Notes: a model not told the origin generated them from the sequence alone. DNA of 64,000 nucleotides from Cupriavidus oxalaticus (GCF_004768545.1 NZ_CP038635.1:1922001-1986000); one strand, 5' to 3'. Shown: positions 9,235-17,558, numbered from the stretch's first letter. Translations and numbers: made by a program.

Positions 9235-10446
9235 TCAGACCACGCCGGCCTCGCGCAGCGCGCGGAATTCGGCGCCGGCAATGCCGATGCCCGCCAGGAT
9301 CTCTTCGGTGTGCTCGCCCAGCGCCGGCCCGATCCAGTTGGTTCGCCCCGGGGTGGCGCTGAGCCTGGGCACGATGCCCGACAGCGCCAGCGGCGAGCCA
9401 TCGGGAAGCTGGTGCGGCTCGATCATGCCGCGCGCACTGTAGTGGGGGTCGCTGCAGATGTCCTGAGCGGTGTAGATGCGCCCGCAAGGCACCGCCGCGG
9501 CTTCCAGCGTCGCCAGCACGGTGTCGAGGTCGTGCGCGGCGGTCCATGCGGCGATGGCGTCGTCGAGCATGGTGTTGTGCTGCACGCGGCCATCGTTGTG
9601 AGCCAGGCGCGGATCCTGGCCGAGGTCGTCGCGGCCGATCGCCGTCATGAAGCGCCGGAAGATGGCGTCGCCGTTGCCCGCGATGATCACGTACTGCCCG
9701 TCCTTGCAGGGATACGTGTTCGACGGCGAAATGCCGGGCAGGCTGGCGCCGGAACGCTCGCGCACGTGGCCGAACTTGTCGAACTCCGGCACCAGGCTCT
9801 CCATCACGGCAAAGACGGACTCGTACAGGGCCACGTCCACATACTGCCCTTCGCCGTTGTTGTTGCGCAGGTGGTGCATGGCCAGCAGCGCGCCGATCAC
9901 GCCGTACAGCGACGCCAGCGTGTCGCCGATGCTCACGCCGGACCGCACCGGCGGCCGGTCGGGGTAGCCGCTGACATAGCGCAGCCCGCCCATCGATTCC
10001 GCGATCGCGGCAAACCCCGGGCGGTCCTTGTAGGGGCCGGTCTGGCCATAGCCGGAAATGCGCACCATGACCAGGGCCGGACTCACCTTGCGCAGGTCTT
10101 CCCAGCCCAGGCCCCATTTCTCCAGCGTGCCGGGGCGGAAGTTCTCGATCACGATATCGGCGCCGGCGACCAGCTTGCGCACGATGTCCTGGCCTTCCGG
10201 GCTGCGCAGGTCCAGCGTCAGCGACTTCTTGTTGCGGCTCTGGCTATACCACCACAGCGAGGTGCCCTCATACAGCTTGCGCCATTTGCGCAGCGGATCG
10301 CCTTCGCCCGGCGCTTCGATCTTCAGCACCTCGGCGCCGAACTGGGCGAGCAGGCCGCCGGCATACGGGCCGGCGATCAGCGATCCCAGCTCCAACACGC
10401 GCACGCCTTGCAGCGGCATCTTTTCCTTGTTCGCTTCGTTGACCAT
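9235..10446 (-). CDS. CaiB/BaiF-type (class III) CoA-transferase
   Basis: 403 residues. Family motifs seen are the N-terminal VRVLELGSLIAGPYAG (15-30), IVIENFRPG (98-106) and the catalytic Asp175 in SIGDTLASL. Class III transferases move CoA between a donor such as succinyl-CoA and a carboxylic acid. The start MVNEANKE at 10446 is favoured over upstream Met codons because it opens just before the first beta strand and has GGAG upstream. The next gene is the HMG-CoA-lyase homologue, so the pair probably activates and then cleaves a hydroxy acid. Confidence 0.92.
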   Translation of the reverse strand: MVNEANKEKMPLQGVRVLELGSLIAGPYAGGLLAQFGAEVLKIEAPGEGDPLRKWRKLYEGTSLWWYSQSRNKKSLTLDLRSPEGQDIVRKLVAGADIVIENFRPGTLEKWGLGWEDLRKVSPALVMVRISGYGQTGPYKDRPGFAAIAESMGGLRYVSGYPDRPPVRSGVSIGDTLASLYGVIGALLAMHHLRNNNGEGQYVDVALYESVFAVMESLVPEFDKFGHVRERSGASLPGISPSNTYPCKDGQYVIIAGNGDAIFRRFMTAIGRDDLGQDPRLAHNDGRVQHNTMLDDAIAAWTAAHDLDTVLATLEAAAVPCGRIYTAQDICSDPHYSARGMIEPHQLPDGSPLALSGIVPRLSATPGRTNWIGPALGEHTEEILAGIGIAGAEFRALREAGVV

Positions 10447-10531
10447 GACGGTTTGCTGCTCCTGTCGAAATACGGTGACTGCCATGCAAGATTGGAAGAA
10501 CCGGCGCGCGTGGTAAAGCAGTGATTGGCGA

Positions 10532-10560
10532 GCCTGCCATCGCATAGCGCGATGGCAGGC
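10532..10560 (-). terminator. Hairpin after the LysR gene
   Basis: A perfect 12-bp inverted repeat (GCCTGCCATCGC and its complement) with a five-base loop lies ten bases after the LysR stop codon. No T-run follows on the minus strand, so it may be a weak terminator or an RNA-stability element that separates the regulator from the CoA-transferase operon. Confidence 0.5.
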
Positions 10561-10569
10561 GCGTCTGTG

Positions 10570-11457
10570 CTACGCGGCGTCGAGCAGGCGGTCGACCAGC
10601 AGCCGCGCCACCGCCGAGAGGCTGTCGTAGGCGCGCACGCCGATCACCAGTTGCCGCGCGGCCCAGGGCTCGTCCAGCCTGACGGTACGGATGCCGAGGG
10701 TGTCCTGGTAAGGCGCCGCGCTGGACCTCGGCAGGATGCCCAGCCCCATCCCCGCCTGCACCATCAGGCACAGCGCGTCATAGCCAGGCACGTGTATGCG
10801 CGGCTTGAACACGAGGCCGGCCTCGCTGGCGGCCCGCACCAGCTGCAGATGAATCTGGCTGCCGGCATGCATGCTGACCAGATCAAAGTCCAGCGCCTCG
10901 CGGATCGACACCGACTGCCGCGCTGCCAGCGGGTGGCCGTCTGGCACCGCCACCACCAGTTCGTCGCACCGGTAGGGAAAGGTCTCGAGTTCCGCCCCTA
11001 CCGCGCACGCGGTGAAGATGCCGATATCCGCGGCGTTCTCGGCCACGGCGCGCACGATGGCGGTGGAGACGCGCTCATCAAGGCGCACGTCGACACGCGG
11101 ATAGTCCGCCAGGAACGACTTGAGCTGCGCCGGCAGGAACTGCGTAATGGCGGAGACGTTGGCGAATACCCTGACCTGGCCGCGCAGGCCTCCGCCGAAG
11201 TCGCGCATGCGCGTCACGATGTCGTCAAGGTCGTGCAGCACGCCGCGCGCCAGGTGCACCAGCTCGATGCCGGCCGTGGTCGGCTCCACGCCCTTGTTGC
11301 TGCGCCGGAGCAGGGCCGTGCCCAGGCCTTGCTCCAGCTCGCTGATGCGCTTGCTGACCGCGGCGGCGGCCAGGTGCGCACGCTCGGCGGCGGCTGCGAT
11401 GGAGCCCTCTTCCGCCACGCAGACAAAGAGCCGCAGCGAGGTAGGATCGAGTCTCAT
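10570..11457 (-). CDS. LysR-family transcriptional regulator
   Basis: 295 residues, standard LysR length. The winged helix-turn-helix covers roughly residues 1-60 (SLRLFVCVAEEGSIAAAAER, then KRISELEQGLGTALLRR). The rest is the two-lobed effector-binding domain, with GMGLGILPR near the C-terminus. It is the first gene upstream of the CoA-transferase/lyase/leuCD/liv run on the same strand and is divergent from an IclR gene 77 bases away. It is the best candidate to control the downstream catabolic genes, sensing a pathway acid or CoA ester. That role is inferred from position only. Confidence 0.92.
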   Translation of the reverse strand: MRLDPTSLRLFVCVAEEGSIAAAAERAHLAAAAVSKRISELEQGLGTALLRRSNKGVEPTTAGIELVHLARGVLHDLDDIVTRMRDFGGGLRGQVRVFANVSAITQFLPAQLKSFLADYPRVDVRLDERVSTAIVRAVAENAADIGIFTACAVGAELETFPYRCDELVVAVPDGHPLAARQSVSIREALDFDLVSMHAGSQIHLQLVRAASEAGLVFKPRIHVPGYDALCLMVQAGMGLGILPRSSAAPYQDTLGIRTVRLDEPWAARQLVIGVRAYDSLSAVARLLVDRLLDAA

Positions 11458-11534
11458 GTTGCTATGTCTCCCGGGCGCCGGCCATGGCGCCCTCCTTTCT
11501 GTTCCAGCCTGGGCGTTGCGGATAAAATGCGTGC

Positions 11535-12389
11535 ATGACCTCCGCCGCCAAACCCACCGCCCCCGTCGACCAGGACGCCCCGCCCAAGCTCGAAGAAGGC
11601 CACCGCGACTACGTCGCGGCGCTGGCGCGCGGCCTGGCGGTGATCCAGGCGTTCACCGACACCACGCCGGAAATGACGCTGAGCGAAGTCGCCCAGGCCA
11701 CCGGCATGACGCCCGCCACCGCGCGCCGTGCCTTGCTGACGCTGCAGGCGCTGGGCTACATCGGCGCCAACGGGCGGCGCTTCGTGCTGCTGCCCAAGGT
11801 CCTGTCGCTGGGCGCCGCATTCCTCAGCTCGATGAACCTGCGCGACATCGTCCAGCCCTTCCTGCAGGAAGTGGCCGAGCGCTTCCGCGATTCGGTCTCG
11901 CTCGCCATCCTCGACGGCGACAGTGTGGTCTACCTCGCGCATGTGCCCAGCCAGCGGCGCATCGCGTTCCGCGCCTCGGTCGGCTACCGGCTGCCGGTGC
12001 ATTGCACCTCGCTCGGCCTCGCCTTGCTGGCGCATGCGACCAAGGCCCAGCAGAACAAGGTCCTGGACAAGGCACCGTTCCAGAAATTCACGCCGATGAC
12101 GCTCAGCGATGCTGATGCGCTGCGCGCCGCGCTGGCACGCACGCTTGAACAGGGCTATGCGATCCAGCACGGCCAGCTCGAGCTCAACGTCCTGTCTATC
12201 GCCGTGCCCGTGCGCGACCCCCAGCAGCGCGTGATCGCCGCCATCAACTGCTCCACCGAGACCGAGCGCGCCAGCCCCGAAGAACTTGTCGCCACACGGC
12301 TGCCGGCACTGCGCGAGGCGGCCGCGATGATCGAGGCCGCCATCCGGCGGGCGCCCACGCTGGCGCATTCGATCCTGGCGGCCTCCTGA
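11535..12389 (+). CDS. IclR-family regulator (PcaR/PobR-like)
   Basis: 284 residues. After a 25-residue Pro/Asp-rich leader comes the helix-turn-helix (LARGLAVIQAFTD, then LSEVAQATGMTPATARRALLTL), followed by the IclR effector domain (SVSLAILDGDSVVYLAHV; YPVHCTSLG-like VHCTSLGLALLA). This architecture is typical of regulators of protocatechuate and other aromatic pathways (PcaR, PobR, PcaU). Its 3' end faces the dioxygenase gene 12 bases away, the last gene of the minus-strand aromatic operon, so it likely controls that operon. A sequence TAAAAT lies just upstream of the start and could be a -10 element. Confidence 0.9.
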   Translation: MTSAAKPTAPVDQDAPPKLEEGHRDYVAALARGLAVIQAFTDTTPEMTLSEVAQATGMTPATARRALLTLQALGYIGANGRRFVLLPKVLSLGAAFLSSMNLRDIVQPFLQEVAERFRDSVSLAILDGDSVVYLAHVPSQRRIAFRASVGYRLPVHCTSLGLALLAHATKAQQNKVLDKAPFQKFTPMTLSDADALRAALARTLEQGYAIQHGQLELNVLSIAVPVRDPQQRVIAAINCSTETERASPEELVATRLPALREAAAMIEAAIRRAPTLAHSILAAS

Positions 12390-12401
12390 GCTGCGCGGGG
12401 C

Positions 12402-13250
12402 TCAGGCCGCCACTGGCGCCGCCTCGGGCTCGATCACCACATCCAGCGTCAGCAGCTGGTAGCCGTCACGCTGCGGATGTGGCCCCACCTCGACGATGTG
12501 GTCATCGATGGTCGAGAAGATGCAGTCGACCGGGTTGGCGGGGTCGCCCTTGAAATAGATCTGAGAGGTCAGCGTGCGGTATCCCGGCTGCACCACCCGG
12601 TAGTGGATATGCGGCGCGCGCTGGCGGTTGCGGCCCAGGCGCCTCATCAGCACGCCCACCTCCGTGTCCTCGCGCCCGATGATGTAGCCGCCCGGCCGCA
12701 CCGTAAAGATCTGGAAGCCGCCCTCCACATCGCAGCGCAGCTTGCCGCGCAGGTTGTCTTCGGACTGGGAGTCGTCTTCGTTCTCGTAGCGGCCGAACTG
12801 GTTGGGCTGCCACACGATCAGCGTTGCGCCCGGCACCGGCTGGCCCGTGCGCGCATCCAGCACGCGGCCGCGCACCTCGAGCCGCTGCCCGGGCTCCTCC
12901 GCCGTCGCCAGGTGGCAGGGGTTGCTGCCTTCGGCCACCTGGTCCTTGGGGAACGGGCCGGTCACGTTCTGCGGCGTGGCTTGCTCGCCGGTGCGCGCCA
13001 GGTCCAGCGCGCGCATGGTCAGGCCCATCATGTCGCACAGCATGATCAGTTCATCCTGCGCGGCCACCCGGCCCAGCCAGGCGGCAATGCGATAGAGCTG
13101 CGCATCGGTCAGCTGCAGCTCGTCCAGCATGGCGTGGAAATGCCGCAGCGCCACGCCGAATTGCGCCTGCAAGGTCTCGTCCGAGCCGGGTGCGCCGGCG
13201 CACATGGCGTCCAGCGCGCGCTGGAGGGTGTAGTTGTCCTGGGTGCTCAT
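12402..13250 (-). CDS. Intradiol ring-cleavage dioxygenase (catechol/hydroxyquinol 1,2-dioxygenase type)
   Basis: 282 residues. An alpha-helical N-terminal linker domain (about 1-100) precedes the beta-sandwich catalytic domain. The four Fe(III) ligands are visible: Tyr155 (GRYENED), Tyr189 (PGGYIIG), His214 and His216 (APHIH). Members split the ring of catechols between the two hydroxyl carbons to give muconates, or maleylacetate from hydroxyquinol. The length and N-terminal domain fit the catechol/hydroxyquinol group rather than protocatechuate 3,4-dioxygenase. It follows the acyl-CoA synthetase gene by 22 bases. No muconate cycloisomerase or maleylacetate reductase gene is present nearby, so the true substrate is open. 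Confidence 0.9.
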   Translation of the reverse strand: MSTQDNYTLQRALDAMCAGAPGSDETLQAQFGVALRHFHAMLDELQLTDAQLYRIAAWLGRVAAQDELIMLCDMMGLTMRALDLARTGEQATPQNVTGPFPKDQVAEGSNPCHLATAEEPGQRLEVRGRVLDARTGQPVPGATLIVWQPNQFGRYENEDDSQSEDNLRGKLRCDVEGGFQIFTVRPGGYIIGREDTEVGVLMRRLGRNRQRAPHIHYRVVQPGYRTLTSQIYFKGDPANPVDCIFSTIDDHIVEVGPHPQRDGYQLLTLDVVIEPEAAPVAA

Positions 13251-13272
13251 GGTTGTCTCCTTTTGTTCTGGC

Positions 13273-14919
13273 TTATTGGCTGGCGGCCGACAGGTCGACC
13301 GCGCGCGCCAGCAGTGTCCGGTCAGCCTTCAGCTTGTGCTTGGCAGGCTTGTGCGTCGGTGTGTGCGGGATTGCGTCGACGGTGGCGATATAACGCGGCA
13401 GCTTGTGCACGGCCAGGCGGCCGCGCGCCCAGGCGAGCAGCTCGGCCGCATCGGCCGACTGGCCCGCGCGGAACTGCACCGCCAGCAGGATTTCCTCCTC
13501 GCCAAGTTCCGCGGGCACGCCGATGGCCGCCGCTTCTTCCACCGCCGGGTGTTCGCCGAAGATGCGATCGAGCTCGGCGCCCGACACGTTCTCGCCCTTG
13601 CGCCGGATCACATCTTTCTTGCGCGCAACAAAGACGTAGTAGCCGTCCTCGTCCTGGCGCACCAGGTCGCCGGTGGCGAACCAGCCGTCGCGGAACGCCG
13701 CCTCGGTCTGGGCCGGGTCACGGTAGTAGCCTTGCATCAGCGTAGGCGTGCGGATCAGCAGTTCGCCCTCGCCGCCCGGGGCCACGTCGCTGCCTTCGTC
13801 GTCGACGATGCGGGCCTGCGGCACCGGCACCGCCGGATCCGGGTGGGGCGAGATCAGGCCCATGGTGCCAAGCTTGTGCGGGCCGTCGAACGGGTTGGCA
13901 ATCACGCCCGGGATTTCCGTCATGCCATAGCATTCGATCAGCCGCGGCACGTGGAACTCCTGCTTCATCACACGCACCATTTCCTGGGTCTGCGGCGCGA
14001 TGAACATCTTGGTGATGCGGTGGCCAGGCACGAACTCCGCACGCGGGCGCCGGGCCAGGATGCTGCCGGCCGCCGCCACCAGGTTCACCTCCGTGGCACC
14101 GGTCTCGGCGGCGAACCGCCAGAACGACGACGCCGAGAACCTGCGCATCAGCACCAGGCAGCCGCCGCAAGCCAGCGACCCGCCCACCGAATACATCAGC
14201 GCATTGATATGGAACAGCGGCATCACGCACATCACACGCTCGTCCGGCTGCAGCTGGAGCCGGCCGACGAAGGCTTCGGCAGTCAGCACGTAGCCGCGGT
14301 GGCTGTGCATCGCGCCCTTGGGAAAGCCCGTGGTGCCGGACGTGTAGATGATCAGCGCGGTATCCCGGTCGCCGCCATCGTTGGCAGATTCGTTGGCAAA
14401 CTCACCGGTGGCCGCCGCCATCGACTGCTCCAGCGTCGGCACACCGTGGTCGCCAGGCTCGTTGGCGCGCAGCCAGACCCCGCCGCCGAGCGCCCGTGCG
14501 ATGGCCGCACCGGTTTCCAGCGTGGCCGGCGCACATACCAGCCCGCACACCTGCGCATGGTCGAACACGTACAGCGCCTCGTCCAGCCGGTATTCCGGGT
14601 TGGCCGGCACCATGGTCGCGCCGATGCGCGCCAGCGCAAACATCAGCACGACCGTGGACGGATGGTTGGGGGACAGCACGCCGACGCGGTCGCCGCGGCG
14701 CACGTGCATGGCCTGCGCCAGCCATTGCGCGGCTTGCGCGATCCGTCCCTCGAGCTCGCGATAGCTCCAGGTCTCGCCCTCGAAAAGCAACGCCGGCTTG
14801 TCCGGATGCGCCGCCACGCGGGCCGCGAGGAAACCGGTCAGCGTGAAGTCATGCGCCGGATACTGCCTGAGCACGTCGAGCGGCGCCATCGTGCCGGTGC
14901 AGGTGGCCGGCGCGCTCAT
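13273..14919 (-). CDS. AMP-dependent acyl-CoA synthetase/ligase
   Basis: 548 residues, ANL superfamily. The phosphate-binding loop YTSGTTGFPKG is at 192-202, the A5-type motif reads ECYGMTE, the A7 Asp is in GWFATGD and the hinge motif is KGENVSGAELD. The usual C-terminal T-x-x-GK reads THKPAK, so the catalytic Lys is probably Lys527 with Gly replaced by Ala. It makes an acyl-CoA from a carboxylate, ATP and CoA. The start at 14919 overlaps the stop of the lyase-like gene by four bases, so the two are coupled. Confidence 0.92.
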   Translation of the reverse strand: MSAPATCTGTMAPLDVLRQYPAHDFTLTGFLAARVAAHPDKPALLFEGETWSYRELEGRIAQAAQWLAQAMHVRRGDRVGVLSPNHPSTVVLMFALARIGATMVPANPEYRLDEALYVFDHAQVCGLVCAPATLETGAAIARALGGGVWLRANEPGDHGVPTLEQSMAAATGEFANESANDGGDRDTALIIYTSGTTGFPKGAMHSHRGYVLTAEAFVGRLQLQPDERVMCVMPLFHINALMYSVGGSLACGGCLVLMRRFSASSFWRFAAETGATEVNLVAAAGSILARRPRAEFVPGHRITKMFIAPQTQEMVRVMKQEFHVPRLIECYGMTEIPGVIANPFDGPHKLGTMGLISPHPDPAVPVPQARIVDDEGSDVAPGGEGELLIRTPTLMQGYYRDPAQTEAAFRDGWFATGDLVRQDEDGYYVFVARKKDVIRRKGENVSGAELDRIFGEHPAVEEAAAIGVPAELGEEEILLAVQFRAGQSADAAELLAWARGRLAVHKLPRYIATVDAIPHTPTHKPAKHKLKADRTLLARAVDLSAASQ

Positions 14920-15713
14920 GATGCTTGCGCCGGCGCGGCGCTGTAGGCGATGGCCTGTTCGGCGGCATCGGCCAGGATGAAGCCAATCGGCTGGCGGCGT
15001 TCCTCCTGCAGGTGGGCGATCAGGCTCGCCACGCGCGCCAGCAGCGGCACCCCCTTGAGCGCGGTGGCGGGATAGCCAGCGTCGAGCAGGACGGCGGGGA
15101 TTGCGCCCGAAACGTTCAGCGGCAAGGGCTTGCTGTAATGCTCGGGCACTGCGGCGGCTACCGCTTCCAGCGCGGCCACGTGGTCGCCGGCAACGCCCAG
15201 CTCCCGCGCGATGGCCAGCAGCCGGTGCGCGCGCGGATCCCCCAGCTTGTGCGTGGGATGGCCAAAGCCTGGCAGTGGCTTGCGCGCCTGCCGCACGGCC
15301 CGGACCACCGAGTTCGCGCTCTCGGCCAGCGTGCCGTGTTCCCGCCCGGCGAGCACTTCCGCCAGCAGCTGGCCCGCGGTTTCCGATGCGCCCAGGATCA
15401 CCGAGCCGCAACCCAGCACGCCAGCCGCCACGGCGCCTTGCAACGCATCCGGCGCGGCGGCCAGCGTCATGCGCGCTGCCTGCACCGAGGGGACCAGGCC
15501 ATGCTCCGCGATCGCCACGAGGCAGGCATCGGTGATCGCCACCAGCTTTGCGCCGGGCTCGCGGCCGGTCAGCAGGAACAGGAAGTAGGCGGTGAAGCCG
15601 GCCTTGCCGATCAAGGCCTCGCTCAGGTCTTTGCCATGCACCGACACGCCGTGGATATCCACATGCGCGATGCTGGTCTGACCGGCAGCCCGGGGGTGTT
15701 TCGCTTCCGTCAC
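14916..15713 (-). CDS. Citrate synthase-fold protein, citryl-CoA lyase type
   Basis: 265 residues, much shorter than citrate synthase (about 430) and matching the short citryl-CoA-lyase-type members. The active-site His region is GFGHPTH (His152) with DPR at 159-161, and KGVPLLARVASLIAHLQEE near the C-terminus matches the last catalytic helix. Such enzymes make or break C-C bonds of CoA thioesters. Coupled to an acyl-CoA synthetase, it probably cleaves a CoA-activated hydroxy acid. It is the first gene of the operon. The GTG/ATG neighbourhood is unambiguous because GGAG precedes 15713. Confidence 0.85.
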   Translation of the reverse strand: MTEAKHPRAAGQTSIAHVDIHGVSVHGKDLSEALIGKAGFTAYFLFLLTGREPGAKLVAITDACLVAIAEHGLVPSVQAARMTLAAAPDALQGAVAAGVLGCGSVILGASETAGQLLAEVLAGREHGTLAESANSVVRAVRQARKPLPGFGHPTHKLGDPRAHRLLAIARELGVAGDHVAALEAVAAAVPEHYSKPLPLNVSGAIPAVLLDAGYPATALKGVPLLARVASLIAHLQEERRQPIGFILADAAEQAIAYSAAPAQAS

Positions 15714-15726
15714 GTTGTCTCCGTTT

Positions 15727-15741
15727 TTGCGCTACGCGCAA
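15727..15741. promoter_or_regulatory. Palindromic operator-like site TTGCGC-N3-GCGCAA
   Basis: A perfect 6-bp inverted repeat with a three-base spacer lies 13 bases upstream of the first gene of the lyase/synthetase/dioxygenase operon. A direct repeat of TGCGA follows at 15747-15758. The size and position fit a repressor or activator site for the IclR regulator at 11535, but no footprint or second copy supports this. Confidence 0.4.
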
Positions 15742-15860
15742 TCTAATGCGATATGCGAATTATTTTAGGTGGGGGTGCGAGCCTCTGCAAGAACGGTAAA
15801 CCCGCACCCCGACGTCAACTTGCGGCCGGCACTGCATGTGGCGCAGGACCGGCTTGCCGT

Positions 15861-16169
15861 TCAGACGCCATCCGTGAACCGGTCGGCACTCCCAATTCTC
15901 GCGAGTGCGCCGTCGGCGAACGGATCCACCTGGCGCAGTGCGCCGTCGGTGAACAGATCTACCTGCCGCAGTCCGCCGTCGGTGAACGGATCCGCCTTGC
16001 GCACGGCAATCCGGCGGAATTGCTCATCGGCCAGGCGGCCGGATTGCGAACGCTGCAGGGCCTCGGCAACATGCGCCCCGTCTGTATAGACGTCCGCGGG
16101 GCGCACCGCGGCTTGCGCCCCGGCCGCCATCACCACCATCAGTATTGCGCCAATCGATGCCTTTTTCAT
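15861..16169 (-). CDS. Small secreted protein with TDG-motif tandem repeats
   Basis: 102 residues and no family I can name. A signal peptide is clear (MKKASIGAILMVVMAAGAQA, cleavage after residue 20) and AGGAG precedes the ATG at 16169. The mature part holds five copies of an aromatic-(T/A)-D-G motif: VYTDG, DPFTDGGLRQV, DLFTDGALRQV, DPFADGALARI and DRFTDGV. The three central copies are spaced by exactly 11 residues (33 bp). It has no cysteines after the signal and is probably periplasmic or extracellular. It stands alone, divergent from a TetR gene. The function is unknown. Confidence 0.75.
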   Translation of the reverse strand: MKKASIGAILMVVMAAGAQAAVRPADVYTDGAHVAEALQRSQSGRLADEQFRRIAVRKADPFTDGGLRQVDLFTDGALRQVDPFADGALARIGSADRFTDGV

Positions 16170-16255
16170 CACTTGCTCCTTTCCTACCAGGAAGAACCTT
16201 GTGTCGACCGGGGCAATCTGCCCCGCACGTCTCACGATCCAAATATGATCAAACC

Positions 16256-16269
16256 GTACCGTATGGTAC
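16256..16269. promoter_or_regulatory. Inverted repeat GTACC-GTAT-GGTAC, candidate TetR operator
   Basis: A 5-bp perfect inverted repeat with four-base spacer sits in an AT-rich stretch (about 16240-16310) between the divergent TDG-repeat gene and the TetR gene. TetR-family sites are often of this size and position. It could control either gene or both. Confidence 0.4.
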
Positions 16270-16404
16270 TAAATAAATTGAAAAACCTCACTCGAATTTT
16301 TTGAAGAAAGGGGCGACGCCTGGGCTGCCACTTGGATCACGCAAGCATTTGGTAGACTGCGCGGGGCGCCAGCGCCCCTTGTCCCCTGTTACTCCTCGCT
16401 ACCG

Positions 16405-17091
16405 ATGGCATCACCCGTGAGCGTTACCGACACTCCCCTGCACCGCCCGCCGCAGCGCATCACACGCCGTGGCGAAGAGAAGCGCGCCCTGATCCTGAGC
16501 ACCGCCGCCGACATGTTCCTCGAGCACGGCTATGACGGCGTCAGCCTGGACGACATCGTCAAGGCGTGCGGGGGCTCCAAGACCAACGTCTACAGCTATT
16601 TCGGCGGCAAGGACGGTTTGTTCGTGGCGGTGGTGGAGCGGCTGTGCGACCGCTTCCTGGAAAAGACCGAGAAGGGCGTGGATGTGTCGCGCTGCGATGC
16701 GGCGCAGGGACTCGGCAAGATCGCGCACAGTTTTCTGCAGTCGCTGCTGGAGGAACGCCACCTGGCGTTCCTGCGGCTGATCTTCGCGGAATCGCGGCGC
16801 TTCCCCGCGTTGGGGAACGCCTGGTATACGCGCGGCCCGGCGGCGACCTGCGCCTATGTTGCGGCCTTCCTTGGCAGCCAGCAGGCGAGAGGCACGCGGC
16901 TCTCGGCAAGCCCTGAGGTCAGTGCCAGGCTGTTCCACGGCATGGTGCTGGCCAGCGTCCTGCACCGTGCGCTGGCTACCGGCGTCCGTCCGGACGACGC
17001 CGAGATCGATGCGCTGGTCCGCGACGCGATCGCGGTGATCGTGCCGGCCCTTGATGCCGGCACGCCCTCAGAAGCGCGTCAGAAGCGATAG
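16405..17091 (+). CDS. TetR/AcrR-family transcriptional regulator
   Basis: 228 residues. The DNA-binding domain spans about 20-75, with RALILSTAADMFLEHGYDG and the recognition region KACGGSKTNVYSYFGGKDGL. The C-terminal ligand domain contains FLRLIFAESRRFPALG, a stretch common in the AefR-like subgroup. It is divergent from the TDG-repeat gene (235 bases between the starts), and its 3' end overlaps the PagL-like gene by 13 bases. A GGGGCGC hairpin (16363-16378) lies in its leader. The ligand and targets are unknown; local control is the simplest guess. Confidence 0.92.
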   Translation: MASPVSVTDTPLHRPPQRITRRGEEKRALILSTAADMFLEHGYDGVSLDDIVKACGGSKTNVYSYFGGKDGLFVAVVERLCDRFLEKTEKGVDVSRCDAAQGLGKIAHSFLQSLLEERHLAFLRLIFAESRRFPALGNAWYTRGPAATCAYVAAFLGSQQARGTRLSASPEVSARLFHGMVLASVLHRALATGVRPDDAEIDALVRDAIAVIVPALDAGTPSEARQKR

Positions 17092-17558
17092 CGGATGTAG
17101 CCCATGCTGAAGTTGACGCCCGGATTCGGCTCCTGAATGCCGGCGTTGGACAGGTGCTGGAAGCGGTAGCCGATGGTCAGGCGCCGCGCCTCGCCGAAGG
17201 CAACCCCGACGCCGACCATGTCTGAGAACTGGAACGCCGATCCCATGCGGTGGCCGCCGGCGATCTCGGTGTGGCTGAGCACGCGCAAACCCACTGACGC
17301 CTCGATAAACGGCGTGGCAAATTCCGCGGCATAACCCAGGCGAAAGATTGGCGAGATGCCGTACTCCATCAGCTGGCTGGACGGCCGGTTAGACAATGCG
17401 CGCCAGTTCGCGACATTGACCTCCCCATCCAGCGAGAGCGTGAAGCGGCTGGACAGCTGCCATTGCACGATGTCGTCCCAGCGCGCGGCGATTTCATACT
17501 TTTCCACGCCGTGGTCGTTATCGCCGCCATAGCCTCCCTGCATGAAGAACGCTGCCAC
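17079..17558 (-). pseudogene. pagL: PagL-type lipid A 3-O-deacylase lacking its signal peptide (probably truncated)
   Basis: 159 residues from a GTG at 17558. The PagL core is clear: an eight-strand small barrel pattern ending in YRF and the motif FQHLSNAGIQEPNPG with the catalytic His135 and Ser137. PagL is an outer-membrane enzyme and needs a signal peptide, but the reading frame opens right at the mature protein (AAFFMQGGYGGD), directly after the TGA of the upstream gene (TGAGTG). By eye, the position of the catalytic Glu in Pseudomonas PagL is Asn149 here. Either a deletion removed the 5' end or the gene is not exported. An intact but mis-sequenced gene is possible. Confidence 0.7.
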
